Shown here: positions 44,535 through 52,962 of the stretch, piece after piece | Layout: each line of letters starts with the position of its first letter | Numbering within the stretch: the first letter of the stretch is position 1 | The notes under the pieces: generated by a model | What the model was told of the DNA's origin: nothing | Databases searched by the model: none | Seen by the model: the letters and a program-made list of their open reading frames with translations, nothing else | NCBI RefSeq assembly: GCF_030269125.1 | Contig: NZ_BSSM01000008.1 | Span: 1 to 64,000, forward strand | Direction: 5' to 3' | DNA from: Streptomyces hygroscopicus subsp. hygroscopicus | GTDB taxonomy: Bacteria; Actinomycetota; Actinomycetes; Streptomycetales; Streptomycetaceae | DNA length: 64,000 bases | Position numbers and translations under genes: made by a program

Positions 44535-46649
44535 ATGGAGTTCGGAATTCTCGGCCCTTTACTCGTTCGCGACGACCGGGGAGAGGAACTGATCATTTCG
44601 AGCACGCGACTTCGCATACTGCTTGCGAGCCTGCTCCTCAAGCACAACACTTTGGTCCCCGCGACAGACCTCCTGGAGACCGTGTGGGACGGCCGGCCCG
44701 CGGCCAAGGCCCGCGCCACGCTGTCGAGCTACGTCATGCGGCTGCGAAAGAAACTCGGCCCGGACTCGGCCAAGAGAATCCGGACGCTGCCCACCGGCTA
44801 CCTGATTTCGGCGGCCGACGACGAAATCGACCTCCGAAGATTCCTCACGCTCAGCGCCGCAGGCCGTCAGGCAGCGGCTCACGAGAACTGGGAGCTCGCA
44901 TCCGACACCCTCACGAATGCCTTGCGCTTGTGGCGAGGTGAAGCCCTGGCCGATGTGCCGTCGGAATTCTTGCGGCACAGCGAGTGCCATCGCCTCCAGG
45001 AGGCCCGGCTGCAGACGATCGAGCTGTGGGCGGAATCCTGCATCCGGATCGGCAAGGGAGCGGTTGCCGTCGCCGAGCTGCAAAGGCTGACGGAGGAACA
45101 CCCGCTGCGGGAACAGTCCTGGAAACACCTGATGAACGCGCTGGCAGAGACGGGACGCTCGGCAGAGGCGCTCCACGCCTACCAGCGACTCAGGGAGACA
45201 CTGGCCGACGAGTTGGGATCCGATCCCAGCCCGCCCCTGCAGCGTCTCTACCATCAGATTCTGACACCGGGAAGCTCGCCGCCCACCGACGACGAACCAC
45301 AGATACCGGGCTCGCCTCAGGTCACCGCCATGAGCGGCGACACGCAGTCGGCCGGAGAATTCACGCCGAACCCGTTGCCGCCGGCTCCTCCCCACTTCAC
45401 GGGCCAGGCGTCACAGATCGAGGACATCGTCGGCAGGTTGACCGACAATCGCCATGGCGTTCCCCTGGTCACGGTGTCCGGCCCGCCAGGGGCCGGCGCG
45501 AGTACTCTTGTGGCCCATGTGACGCACCGGCTGAGCCAGGAGTTCAAGGACGGTGTTCTGTACGCCGACCTGGGCGGCGCTGCGTCCAGGACACACGCGG
45601 CTCTGAAATCCTTCCTTCAGGCATTGGCGCCCGCGGGACTCGAATTGCCGGTGCACCCTGCGTTGCAAAAACGTCTTTGCCGATCGCTGTTCGCGGGCCG
45701 GCATTGCCTGGTGGTGCTCGACAACCCGGCCGACACGATGGATGTCCGGGACCTGATCCCTGCGGAACCGGGAAACGCCGTGCTCATCGCCAGCTGGGGC
45801 CGGCTCACTGCCCTCCCCGGCGCGTACAACGTCGAACTCGCCATGCTGCCTCCCGATGAGAGTCTGGCTCTGGTGGCCAAGAGCATCGGGCGTGATCGCC
45901 TCCTGGCCGAACCGAAGGCCGCTGCGGCACTGATCGATTTCTGCGGTGGGCTGCCCCTGGCCCTGCAATCGGTCGCTGCGAAGCTGGCCGCCCGTCCTCA
46001 TTGGCGCCTGGTGGATCTCATCAGCAGCCTTCAGCGGGACCGGGCCGATGTCGACCAGTGGCACCTGAGCGGCCTCGAAGTCCGGAGCAGCTTCGACGTG
46101 CGCTACGCAATGCTCTCCGAGAGCCAGCAAACCCTCTTCAAGCTGCTGTCCAACCTGGACGTCGACGACTTCACGCTGACCACCGCGGGAATCGTTCTCG
46201 GCGACTCGGCGTCGAGGGTCAGCCAGGACCTGGAGACGTTGGTGGACGTCAATATGCTGAGCTCACCTGCCCCGGGCCGCTACGCCTTCCACACCCTACT
46301 GCGCGAGTACGCCCAAGGGCTGTCCCGCAATACAACCGACATGGCGCTCTGGAGCAGGGCACTGCACCGTCTCTTCCGGCACGAGATCAGCCAGCTCCAG
46401 CTCGTGAGCGATGTCCTGCTGCCCGAGGACGCCACCGATACCCTGGCTCGCCCTCATCCGTTCTCCTGCGGAGAAACCGCCCAGCAGTGGTTCGGTGACC
46501 AGCTCCAGCTGCTGATGAACATGCTCCACCACGGCGTCGGCTCCGAAGACGCAGACGGCCTCGACCTGACGACTTTCTGCGAGCTTCTCCAGCGTCTCCT
46601 CGTGCTGACGGATCACTGGGAACATCTCCAGTCCACGGGGAATCGCTGA
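44535..46649 (+). CDS. SARP-family regulator with degenerate STAND domain; TTA codon
   Basis: ATG 44535 follows GGGGGAAG. The 704 residues begin with an OmpR-type winged helix (MEFGILGPLLVR, VPATDLLETVWDG, YVMRLRKKLG), then a bacterial transcriptional activation domain (about 95-240, AVAVAELQRLTEEHPLREQS). An NB-ARC-like region starts near 316, where Walker A reads GPPGAGAST: the usual lysine is alanine. Walker B-like CLVVLDN follows. The AfsR-type TPR tail is missing, so it is shorter than AfsR. Codon 9 (44559-44561) is TTA, the rare leucine codon read by the bldA tRNA in Streptomyces, which would place the gene under developmental control. It is the likely pathway activator of the adjacent biosynthetic genes. 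Confidence 0.85.
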   Translation: MEFGILGPLLVRDDRGEELIISSTRLRILLASLLLKHNTLVPATDLLETVWDGRPAAKARATLSSYVMRLRKKLGPDSAKRIRTLPTGYLISAADDEIDLRRFLTLSAAGRQAAAHENWELASDTLTNALRLWRGEALADVPSEFLRHSECHRLQEARLQTIELWAESCIRIGKGAVAVAELQRLTEEHPLREQSWKHLMNALAETGRSAEALHAYQRLRETLADELGSDPSPPLQRLYHQILTPGSSPPTDDEPQIPGSPQVTAMSGDTQSAGEFTPNPLPPAPPHFTGQASQIEDIVGRLTDNRHGVPLVTVSGPPGAGASTLVAHVTHRLSQEFKDGVLYADLGGAASRTHAALKSFLQALAPAGLELPVHPALQKRLCRSLFAGRHCLVVLDNPADTMDVRDLIPAEPGNAVLIASWGRLTALPGAYNVELAMLPPDESLALVAKSIGRDRLLAEPKAAAALIDFCGGLPLALQSVAAKLAARPHWRLVDLISSLQRDRADVDQWHLSGLEVRSSFDVRYAMLSESQQTLFKLLSNLDVDDFTLTTAGIVLGDSASRVSQDLETLVDVNMLSSPAPGRYAFHTLLREYAQGLSRNTTDMALWSRALHRLFRHEISQLQLVSDVLLPEDATDTLARPHPFSCGETAQQWFGDQLQLLMNMLHHGVGSEDADGLDLTTFCELLQRLLVLTDHWEHLQSTGNR

Positions 46650-46689
46650 TCGAATTCGCCGGGCAGCGAGGCGAAGGCGCTGAGCCTGC

Positions 46690-46711
46690 TCGGCGCGGAT
46701 ACCCGCGCCGA
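46690..46711. terminator. Hairpin between convergent genes
   Basis: TCGGCGCGG and CCGCGCCGA form a perfect 9-bp stem around a four-base loop, 40 bases after the SARP stop and 70 bases from the end of the convergent hydrolase gene. Confidence 0.6.
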
Positions 46712-46781
46712 CGGAGGCGACTCACCCGTGAGCTGAGGAGCGCCGCGGATGGCGGGTCCGCCGGACGGCCCGGCCCCGGCC

Positions 46782-47579
46782 TCACAGGTGGGACGCGCGG
46801 TGTTCCGCCGCGGTCAGAAACGCCTCCAGCATCGGATTGAAGCCGGGCGCGCGCTGGACCGCGTGGCCGGCTCCGGTGACGCAGATCCGCTGCGCGCCGG
46901 TCCGGGCGGCGACGGCATCGCACACGACCTCGATCGCCGGTGCGTGGCCGCCCGAGACGACGAGCACAGGTATGCCGGCCTCGACGATCCTTCCGAACCG
47001 CGGGCTCGCCTCGCCCGGGGAGCGAAAATTGCGCGCCAGCTCGATCGCCTGACGCATGTCGTCGTCCCGGGTATCGAGACACTGACGATCGATGCCGGCC
47101 ACGGCCAGGAACTCGCGTTCGGTCGGCGCGTCACGATGCCCCTCGGCAAATCGATCGGCGACCTCCGCCAGCCTCCGCACCGATTCGTCCGCGCCGGCGG
47201 CGCTCCACAACGGCACCTCGATCAACGTCAAGGACCGGACCCGGGACGGCTGCAGACCGGCTGCCACACACATCCCCAATCCGCCGTAAGAGAACCCGAC
47301 GAAATGCGCGCCACCAGGAATGCCGGCGACGAGCGCCGCCATGTCTTCGGCATCCACGAGGAAATCCTGTCGCGGCGCAGGGGGACTCGGTGAAAAGCCC
47401 CGGCGGCTCGGGATCATCAGCGACCACCGGGCTGCGAGTTCCTGCTGGCGGGCCCAGGCGTGGCGAGCGGGAAGTCCGCCGTGCACGAGCACGACGGGCG
47501 TGCCCGCCCCCGCCTTCCGGACGAACAACGGCGCGTGGGACCGCGAGACGGCGGGCTCGGTCGACTGTCGGGTGGCCAC
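46782..47579 (-). CDS. Alpha/beta hydrolase
   Basis: The probable start is GTG 47579, eight bases after the stop of the exporter gene; ATG 47660 within the exporter is less likely. The protein of about 265 residues has VVLVHGGLPARHAW (oxyanion HG), the nucleophile elbow GFSYGGLG, VLVVSGGHAPAI and TGAGHAVQRAPGFN with the catalytic histidine, as in alpha/beta hydrolases of the epoxide-hydrolase/esterase type. No acyl-carrier or thioester-specific feature is seen. It is co-transcribed with the DHA2 exporter and could modify or detoxify the product, but its substrate is unknown. Confidence 0.8.
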   Translation of the reverse strand: MATRQSTEPAVSRSHAPLFVRKAGAGTPVVLVHGGLPARHAWARQQELAARWSLMIPSRRGFSPSPPAPRQDFLVDAEDMAALVAGIPGGAHFVGFSYGGLGMCVAAGLQPSRVRSLTLIEVPLWSAAGADESVRRLAEVADRFAEGHRDAPTEREFLAVAGIDRQCLDTRDDDMRQAIELARNFRSPGEASPRFGRIVEAGIPVLVVSGGHAPAIEVVCDAVAARTGAQRICVTGAGHAVQRAPGFNPMLEAFLTAAEHRASHL

Positions 47580-47587
47580 GGGCGGTG

Positions 47588-49195
47588 CTACCGCGACCCC
47601 ACGGGCACATCGGCCTTCCGGGCCGATGAGGGTTCCCGCGGTTCCCGCTTCGGCAGCCACAGCATCGCGGCCGCCGCTGCCAGCAACGCCACACCGGCGC
47701 TGACCACCATCGTCACCCGCATCGCGACGAGGAAGGAGTCCTGTGCCGCGGTGACCAGTTCCGCGGCCCGGCGCGCGAACCGGGATAGTTCAGCGGGACC
47801 GGACCCGTCGCCTCCGGCGCGTGCGCGCTCCACCGCAAGCAGCGTCGATCCGATGGAGTTGCCGGCCTCGCCGCGCGCCTGCTGGGGCAGGATTTCGATA
47901 CGGTCGCCCAACTGGTTCCGGTATATCGTCCCCAACAACGACCCGAGCACGGCCACGCCGAGCGCCGTTCCCAACTGCCGGAACGTGTTGGCGAGGGCCG
48001 ATCCGGCGCCGGACCGCGCCTTCGGCACCACCGACAGCGCTGCCGTCATCGAGGGCGCCAGAGTCGCACCGAACCCCAGGCCGGAGACGAACTGCAGCAC
48101 AATGAAGACCCAGATGCCGGTGTGGAGATCGAGCAGCGCGAACCCGGTGCACCCGGCGCACAACGTGATGGCGCCCACCGCGACCACCGCCGCGGAGCCG
48201 AACCGGTCCATCAGCGCATCGCTGCGTTGTCCCGTGAGGACTGCCCCCACCGCCACCGGCAGCATCAGCAGACCTGACTGCAACGGCGAGAAACCTCGCA
48301 GGATCTGCACATAAAACACCAGGACGAAACTGGCGCCATTGACCAAGAGGAAGGTCAGCGACATGGTGGCGGCCCCGGCCGCGAACTCCCTGGTACGCAG
48401 CAACGGCAGGTCCAGCGCCGGATTCGCCGCGCGTCGGGAATGCCATACCAACGTCCCCAGCAGGACGCCGCCGGCAGCGATCGGCCCGAACACCGGAGCG
48501 CGCAACCACCCCGCGGGTTCGCCGCCCGCGATGACGCCGTAAACGATCAGCCCGACCCCGGAGGCCGACAGGGCCACACCCGCGATGTCCAGGCGCCCGG
48601 GGTGCGGGGCCTTGGTGTTGGGGACCAGTAGCACGATGGCCAGCATGGCCAGCCCTGCCAGCGGCACGTTCACCAGCAGGGCCGACCCCCACCAGAACTC
48701 GCTGACCAGCGCCCCGCCGATCACCGGGCCGCAGGCGATACCGAGCCCGTTCGACACGGACCACAGCCCGATGGCCTTGGCCCGCTCGGCCGGAGGGAAG
48801 GCATTGGTGATCACCGCCATGGTGCAGCCGGGGACCACGGCCGCGCCGACACCCATCAGCGCGCGCCACAGCGTCAGCTGTGCGGTGTCGCCGGACCACG
48901 CGCCGAACGTGGAGACGACGGTGAAGAAGAGCATCCCGAAGACCAGTACATTGCGGTGGCCGAGACGGTCGCCGAGCACGCCGGTGGTGAACATCAGCGC
49001 CGCGTACGTCAGGGTGTACGCGTCCATCGTCCACTGCAACTGCGCATTGGTCGCGGAGAGAGACTGCTGAATCGACTTCAACGCCACCACGAGAATGGTG
49101 TTGTCCATCACCACGATGAACATGCAGAACGACATCACCGCCAGCACAGCCCACCGGCGTCGATCGGGGTGAACTGTCGGGTCGGCTTCGGCCAC
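47588..49195 (-). CDS. DHA2-family (EmrB/QacA-type) drug exporter
   Basis: The start is GTG 49195 with GGAGGAG six bases upstream. The 535 residues show 14 hydrophobic segments. Signature motifs are FIVVMDNTILVVAL in segment 1, LGDRLGHRNVLVFG (motif A) between segments 2 and 3, LWRALMGVGAAVVPG (motif B) and GLGIACGPVIGGAL (motif C), typical of proton-drug antiporters. A TetR gene diverges from it, with inverted repeats in the shared promoter. It most likely exports the product of the adjacent cluster and gives self-resistance. Confidence 0.92.
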   Translation of the reverse strand: MAEADPTVHPDRRRWAVLAVMSFCMFIVVMDNTILVVALKSIQQSLSATNAQLQWTMDAYTLTYAALMFTTGVLGDRLGHRNVLVFGMLFFTVVSTFGAWSGDTAQLTLWRALMGVGAAVVPGCTMAVITNAFPPAERAKAIGLWSVSNGLGIACGPVIGGALVSEFWWGSALLVNVPLAGLAMLAIVLLVPNTKAPHPGRLDIAGVALSASGVGLIVYGVIAGGEPAGWLRAPVFGPIAAGGVLLGTLVWHSRRAANPALDLPLLRTREFAAGAATMSLTFLLVNGASFVLVFYVQILRGFSPLQSGLLMLPVAVGAVLTGQRSDALMDRFGSAAVVAVGAITLCAGCTGFALLDLHTGIWVFIVLQFVSGLGFGATLAPSMTAALSVVPKARSGAGSALANTFRQLGTALGVAVLGSLLGTIYRNQLGDRIEILPQQARGEAGNSIGSTLLAVERARAGGDGSGPAELSRFARRAAELVTAAQDSFLVAMRVTMVVSAGVALLAAAAAMLWLPKREPREPSSARKADVPVGSR

Positions 49196-49223
49196 GGGGG
49201 GCTCCTCCGGTCAGAGTTGATCT

Positions 49224-49239
49224 GTACACGCCTCTGTAC
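49224..49239. promoter_or_regulatory. Candidate TetR operator in the divergent promoter
   Basis: GTACACGCCTCTGTAC is an inverted repeat (GTACA / TGTAC, 6-base centre), 29 bases upstream of the exporter start. A second, wider repeat, TACCTTGA (49237-49244) and TCAAGGTA (49277-49284), reaches to just before the TetR start. Either is a plausible binding site for the TetR protein. Confidence 0.45.
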
Positions 49240-49294
49240 CTTGAGTGCCCAATGTAAGGAAGGCCGCCTTGGCCCGTCAAGGTAATCTGGGCGG

Positions 49295-49903
49295 GTGACC
49301 ACGCGAGTACGGCGCGACCCGGATGTCGCCAAGCGTTTGATCCTGGAAGCGGCGAGCGAGCTGCTCGCCGCCGGCGGCCCGTCCGCCGTGCAGGTACGGG
49401 CCGTGGGCGCCGCGATCGGCGTGTCGGACGCCGCGATCAACCACCACTTCGGCACCCGTGACCAACTACTGGAAGCGCTGCTGCGATTCGGCGGAGCCAA
49501 GCTGAGGGCCGAACTGCGCGCCGTCCTGGAGACGTGGAACCACGGCCCGGCGGACCCGGCCGGCCTGGTCCGTTCGCTCCACCGGATGTACGCCGAAGGC
49601 TACGCGGAACTCGCGCTCGCCCTGCACCGGTCCGGTTGGCGCGATACGGGCAGCGGAATGCTCAACGAGGTCGTCGACCGGCTGTACACCGAGGCCCGGC
49701 GGCAGTCCGCGACCAGCGGGCGCAGGGCGCCGTCACGCGAGGACATCCAAGTGACAGTGGCCGCGATGCACCAGGCCATGGTGATGGAGCCCCTGTTCGG
49801 AGACGAGTTCCGCCGCAGCGTCGGCCTCGACGGGACCGCAGCCGATCGGCTGATCGACTGGTGGATTCAGGTGTTGCGCACGACTATGAGCTGTTCGGCG
49901 TAG
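49295..49903 (+). CDS. TetR-family transcriptional regulator
   Basis: GTG 49295 gives 202 residues. The N-terminal helix-turn-helix is clear: RLILEAASELLAAGGPSAVQVRAVGAAIGVSDAAINHHFGTRDQLLEAL. The C-terminal ligand domain is helical and unrelated to well-known groups. It diverges from the DHA2 exporter across a 99-base region containing inverted repeats, the classical layout of a ligand-released repressor of an exporter and of its own gene. No ribosome site is visible before the start, so translation may be leaderless. Confidence 0.9.
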   Translation: MTTRVRRDPDVAKRLILEAASELLAAGGPSAVQVRAVGAAIGVSDAAINHHFGTRDQLLEALLRFGGAKLRAELRAVLETWNHGPADPAGLVRSLHRMYAEGYAELALALHRSGWRDTGSGMLNEVVDRLYTEARRQSATSGRRAPSREDIQVTVAAMHQAMVMEPLFGDEFRRSVGLDGTAADRLIDWWIQVLRTTMSCSA

Positions 49904-49973
49904 GGCCGCGCGGGCGGACAGACGTCAACTGCCCTGTGAGGCGACACGGTAGGGCAGGAACCGCCTCACCGAC

Positions 49974-50008
49974 GCCGACCGGAGGCACGGTGTCGCGGTC
50001 CGGTCGGC
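49974..50008. terminator. Hairpin between TetR and antiporter genes
   Basis: GCCGACCGGA pairs perfectly with TCCGGTCGGC across 15 bases, nine bases from the stop of the convergent antiporter gene. Confidence 0.6.
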
Positions 50009-50017
50009 ACGGAAGGC

Positions 50018-51376
50018 TTACGCGGGTGCGCGTTCGCCCTGCGGCACCGCGGCCCCAGCGGGGCCGGACTCCCCCGGGGTGGGCAGCATCCGCGCTTCCA
50101 GCCGCTCGGGCAGGGCCCAGCGGTACAAAGGCACGGCGCCCGCGGTGGTGATCACCGCGACCAGGACCAGCATGGCGAACACCTGAGGTGTGATCATGCC
50201 CTGAGCGAGGCCGATGTTGATGAAGATGAGGATCATCAGGCCGCGGGCGTTCATGAGGCCGCCGACGGCCCAGGCCTCGCGCCAGGTGAATCCGACGGTA
50301 CGCATGGCGGCGGCGCAGCCGGCGTACTTGCCGATGAAGCCGGCGACCAGGATGATCGCGAACGCGGTCCAGCTGGTGATGCCGCCCAGTTCGGTGTTGA
50401 GGCCGGAGAAGGCGAAGAAGATCGGCAGGAGCAGCACACAGACGATGTCCATCATGCGGCCGTGCAGGGCCTCGCGGAACGCCGGGTTGCGGGGCATGGC
50501 CAGGCCCGCGATGAAGCCACCGAACACGGAGTAGATGCCGATGTAATCGGTGAACAGGCCGGACAGCAGCACGATGCCGACGACGAGGTACATGTGGTCG
50601 AAGCTGAACGTGCCGGTGCGCTCCACCCGCTCGCCCAGTGGGCGCAGCAGCGGCTTGACAACCAGGAGCATGACGGCGGCGAACGCAGCGGTCAGGCCGA
50701 TGGTGCGCAGGGCCTGCGGGGCACCGGAGCCGGTGTGCATGGCAGAGAGCACGGCAAGGAAGCACCAGGCCGCTGCGTCGTCGACGGAGGCGCCGAGCAG
50801 GGTCATCCGGCCGATCTGGGTGTTCTGCAGATTCCGTTCGTACAGAATGCGGGCCAGCATCGGGAACGCGGTGATGGACAGCGCGCCGCCGAGGAACAGC
50901 GCGAACTCGAAGGTGCTGACGCCGGGGCGGGAGAGCTTGCCGTACAGGACGCAGGCGGCTGCGGCGCCGAGCAGCAGGGAGGGCAGGATCCCGGAGAGGG
51001 CCAGCACGCCCGCGTTCCTCATGTCCTTGATGCCCTTGCCCGGGCCATGGTCGAGGCCGGCACCGACCAGGAACATGAACAGCGTCAGGCCGATGGTGCT
51101 CAGCACGTACAGGATCGGCTTGACCTCGGGCGCGAAGACGGCTCTTTGGGCATCCGGGAAGAGCGCCCCGAACAGAGTGGGGCCGAGCAGGACGCCGGCG
51201 ACCATTTCACCCAGGACGCGCGGCTGTCTGAGCCAGATGGCCAGCCGCCCGCACAGTGCCGAACCGGCCAGGATGACCGCGATCGCGGGCAGGACCTTGA
51301 GGACGAGTTGCAGGTTCTTGTCGGTGGTAGCGGATGCCAGATGAGCAGCGTAGTGCACGGATTCCCCCGTGATCAT
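50018..51376 (-). CDS. Kef-type cation/proton antiporter
   Basis: ATG 51376 starts MITGESVHYAAHLAS; the frame upstream is not homologous. The 452 residues form about 12 membrane segments of the CPA2 type: RLAIWLRQPRVLGEMVAGVLLGP, FMFLVGAGLDHGPG, SITAFPMLARIL and GASVDDAAAWCFLAVL. The last holds an aspartate pair typical of ion translocation. GGLMNARGLMILIFINIGL follows near the end. The cytosolic regulatory (RCK) domain of KefB/KefC is absent. Such antiporters occur in several polyketide clusters, where they are thought to counter ion or pH stress caused by the product. It sits between the TetR gene and the PKS operon and is separated from the latter by a strong hairpin. Confidence 0.88.
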   Translation of the reverse strand: MITGESVHYAAHLASATTDKNLQLVLKVLPAIAVILAGSALCGRLAIWLRQPRVLGEMVAGVLLGPTLFGALFPDAQRAVFAPEVKPILYVLSTIGLTLFMFLVGAGLDHGPGKGIKDMRNAGVLALSGILPSLLLGAAAACVLYGKLSRPGVSTFEFALFLGGALSITAFPMLARILYERNLQNTQIGRMTLLGASVDDAAAWCFLAVLSAMHTGSGAPQALRTIGLTAAFAAVMLLVVKPLLRPLGERVERTGTFSFDHMYLVVGIVLLSGLFTDYIGIYSVFGGFIAGLAMPRNPAFREALHGRMMDIVCVLLLPIFFAFSGLNTELGGITSWTAFAIILVAGFIGKYAGCAAAMRTVGFTWREAWAVGGLMNARGLMILIFINIGLAQGMITPQVFAMLVLVAVITTAGAVPLYRWALPERLEARMLPTPGESGPAGAAVPQGERAPA

Positions 51377-51398
51377 CAAGTCCTTGTGGCCGTGGCTC

Positions 51399-51424
51399 CT
51401 GCCCCCGCGTGAACGCGGGGGCAG
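51399..51424. terminator. Strong hairpin at the end of the PKS operon
   Basis: CTGCCCCCGCG and CGCGGGGGCAG form a perfect 11-bp stem with a TGAA loop, about 95 bases past the thioesterase stop and before the antiporter start. It probably ends the long PKS transcript. Confidence 0.7.
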
Positions 51425-51518
51425 CCAATTCCGCGGCTTCGCGGCTCCGGGCCAAGGATGCATTCCCTCCCCGGCGGAGGCCGGGGGCACCCCGCACGAT
51501 CAGGGATGGATGCGCGGC

Positions 51519-52004
51519 TCAGGTTTGCGGCAGCCCCACTACCTGAAGCGTGGAGACCGCCGTCGCCACCAGCTTGTTCTTCTCGTTGTGCGCCTCCGCG
51601 GCCAGGTAGATGGCTGTCCGGCCGGCCTTCTGGACCGTGGCGGTCAGGGTCACGCGTTCGCCGACGAACACCGGACGCAGGAAATGCGTCGTCAGGTCCA
51701 TGCTGGTCGTGGGGTTCTTCGCTGTCAGATAGCTGAGCGGCGCCATGAGGTCGTCGAACATCGCCGCGATGAAGCCGCCTTGGAGTATGCCCATGACATT
51801 GCCGTACTGCGGAGGTATCTCCACCGTCGCCGAGATCGACCGGCCCGGTACGAACTTCTCGTATTGCAGGGCCAGCGTCGTGGTCGACGGCGGAGGCAGC
51901 TGCAGGGGCATGCCGGGTGGGACGGGAAGGTCGTCGAACGCCGCGATCACGTGCGCCACGATCTGGTCGTGGCCTTCGATCACGCTGTCGCTTTCTGTGC
52001 CCAT
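51519..52004 (-). CDS. Hotdog-fold (PaaI-type) thioesterase
   Basis: The 161-residue protein starts at ATG 52004, twelve bases after the SDR stop. Typical features are MGILQGGFIAAMFDDLMAPL (the HGG-like helix, with QGG here) and TTSMDLTTHFLRPVFVGERVTLTATV, as in acyl-CoA thioesterases of the PaaI group. It could release or edit acyl chains on the PKS, in addition to the PKS's own C-terminal thioesterase. It is the last gene of the P450-PKS-halogenase-SDR operon. Confidence 0.85.
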   Translation of the reverse strand: MGTESDSVIEGHDQIVAHVIAAFDDLPVPPGMPLQLPPPSTTTLALQYEKFVPGRSISATVEIPPQYGNVMGILQGGFIAAMFDDLMAPLSYLTAKNPTTSMDLTTHFLRPVFVGERVTLTATVQKAGRTAIYLAAEAHNEKNKLVATAVSTLQVVGLPQT

Positions 52005-52016
52005 GGAGGGTCCTCT

Positions 52017-52934
52017 CTAGCTGCCGGCCGGCGGCGAAGCCGGTTGTGCGCCGTCGGCCGCCGTCATGGCGGCGAAGTACATCTGCTGTGCGACCTCGGC
52101 GACAGCGTCCCACAACTCCCATGTCATCGGGGTCGGTTCGTGGTCCGGCACGAAGCGGTACCGGGTCAGGTCCTCGATTCCCTTGAGGCTCGCGAGGACC
52201 TCGTCGTCGATCAGGGCGTTCCCGGTGAACTTCGCCGGATTCTGCTCCAGCACGGCCATGATGGCATCGACGACGATGTCCTCCGTGCGCCAGTCCCGCG
52301 GGTTACCGATGCCGAGATTCTGCGTCGCCAGCGTCCCGATCAGCGTGCGCGTCCATATCGTGTTGCACGCGATGCCGTCTGCCGCGACCTCCTTGCCCAG
52401 GCCAAGGGTCAGCAGCGTCGCGTTGAGCTTCGAGGACATGTACGCCACCTTGCCGCCCATGTGCTGGATCCCCTCAAGGTCCAGCGGCGGACTCAGGTTG
52501 ACGATATGGCCCCATCCGCCGCGGCGCATGTGCGGAATGCAGTGGTGCGCGAGCAGGAAGGGCGCTCGGGCGTTGATGGCCATCACCAGGTCATAGCGTT
52601 TGCGCGTGGTGCCTTCGACCGACTGCAACCACATCGCTCCGGCATTGTTGACCAGGATGTCCACGCGGCCGAAGCGTTCCACCGTCCGGTCGACGAGATT
52701 CTTCAGATCCGCTTCGTCGCGCACATCACAGCGCAGCCCCAGGGCCTTTGCGCCCAGCGCCTCGATCTCCCGGACCGTATCCGGGACGCTGCCCGGGAGC
52801 CGCCCGCCTGATTCCATCGTCTTGGCACCGATGGCGATACTGGCCCCCTGCCCGGCCAAGGCGAGGGCGAGTGCCTTGCCGATGCCCCGGCTGCCGCCGG
52901 TGATGATCGCTACGCGCCCTTCGAACCCTGTCAT
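52017..52934 (-). CDS. Short-chain dehydrogenase/reductase
   Basis: ATG 52934 follows GAGAGGAG and gives 305 residues. The Rossmann motif is TGGSRGIGKALALAL, followed by CDVRDEADLKNLV and the conserved NNAGA. The catalytic site reads VNLSPP and YMSSK (Tyr-x-x-x-Lys). It resembles HSDL2-like SDRs, which carry a long insertion after the first strand (KTMESGGRLPGSVPDTVREI). It probably reduces or oxidises a keto/hydroxy group on the polyketide, or acts on a precursor. It lies 28 bases downstream of the halogenase. Confidence 0.88.
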   Translation of the reverse strand: MTGFEGRVAIITGGSRGIGKALALALAGQGASIAIGAKTMESGGRLPGSVPDTVREIEALGAKALGLRCDVRDEADLKNLVDRTVERFGRVDILVNNAGAMWLQSVEGTTRKRYDLVMAINARAPFLLAHHCIPHMRRGGWGHIVNLSPPLDLEGIQHMGGKVAYMSSKLNATLLTLGLGKEVAADGIACNTIWTRTLIGTLATQNLGIGNPRDWRTEDIVVDAIMAVLEQNPAKFTGNALIDDEVLASLKGIEDLTRYRFVPDHEPTPMTWELWDAVAEVAQQMYFAAMTAADGAQPASPPAGS

Positions 52935-52962
52935 ACTCGCTCCTCTCGCTCTCCGGCCGGCG

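Noticed and set aside
44559..44561. TTA codon taken as proof that the cluster is silent in vegetative growth
   Set aside because: The codon is seen, but some TTA-containing genes are expressed without bldA, so only dependence is suggested.
51399..51424. Hairpin resembling a type I-E CRISPR repeat core (GC palindrome)
   Set aside because: Only one copy exists. There are no regularly spaced repeats or spacers, and its place after an operon fits a terminator.
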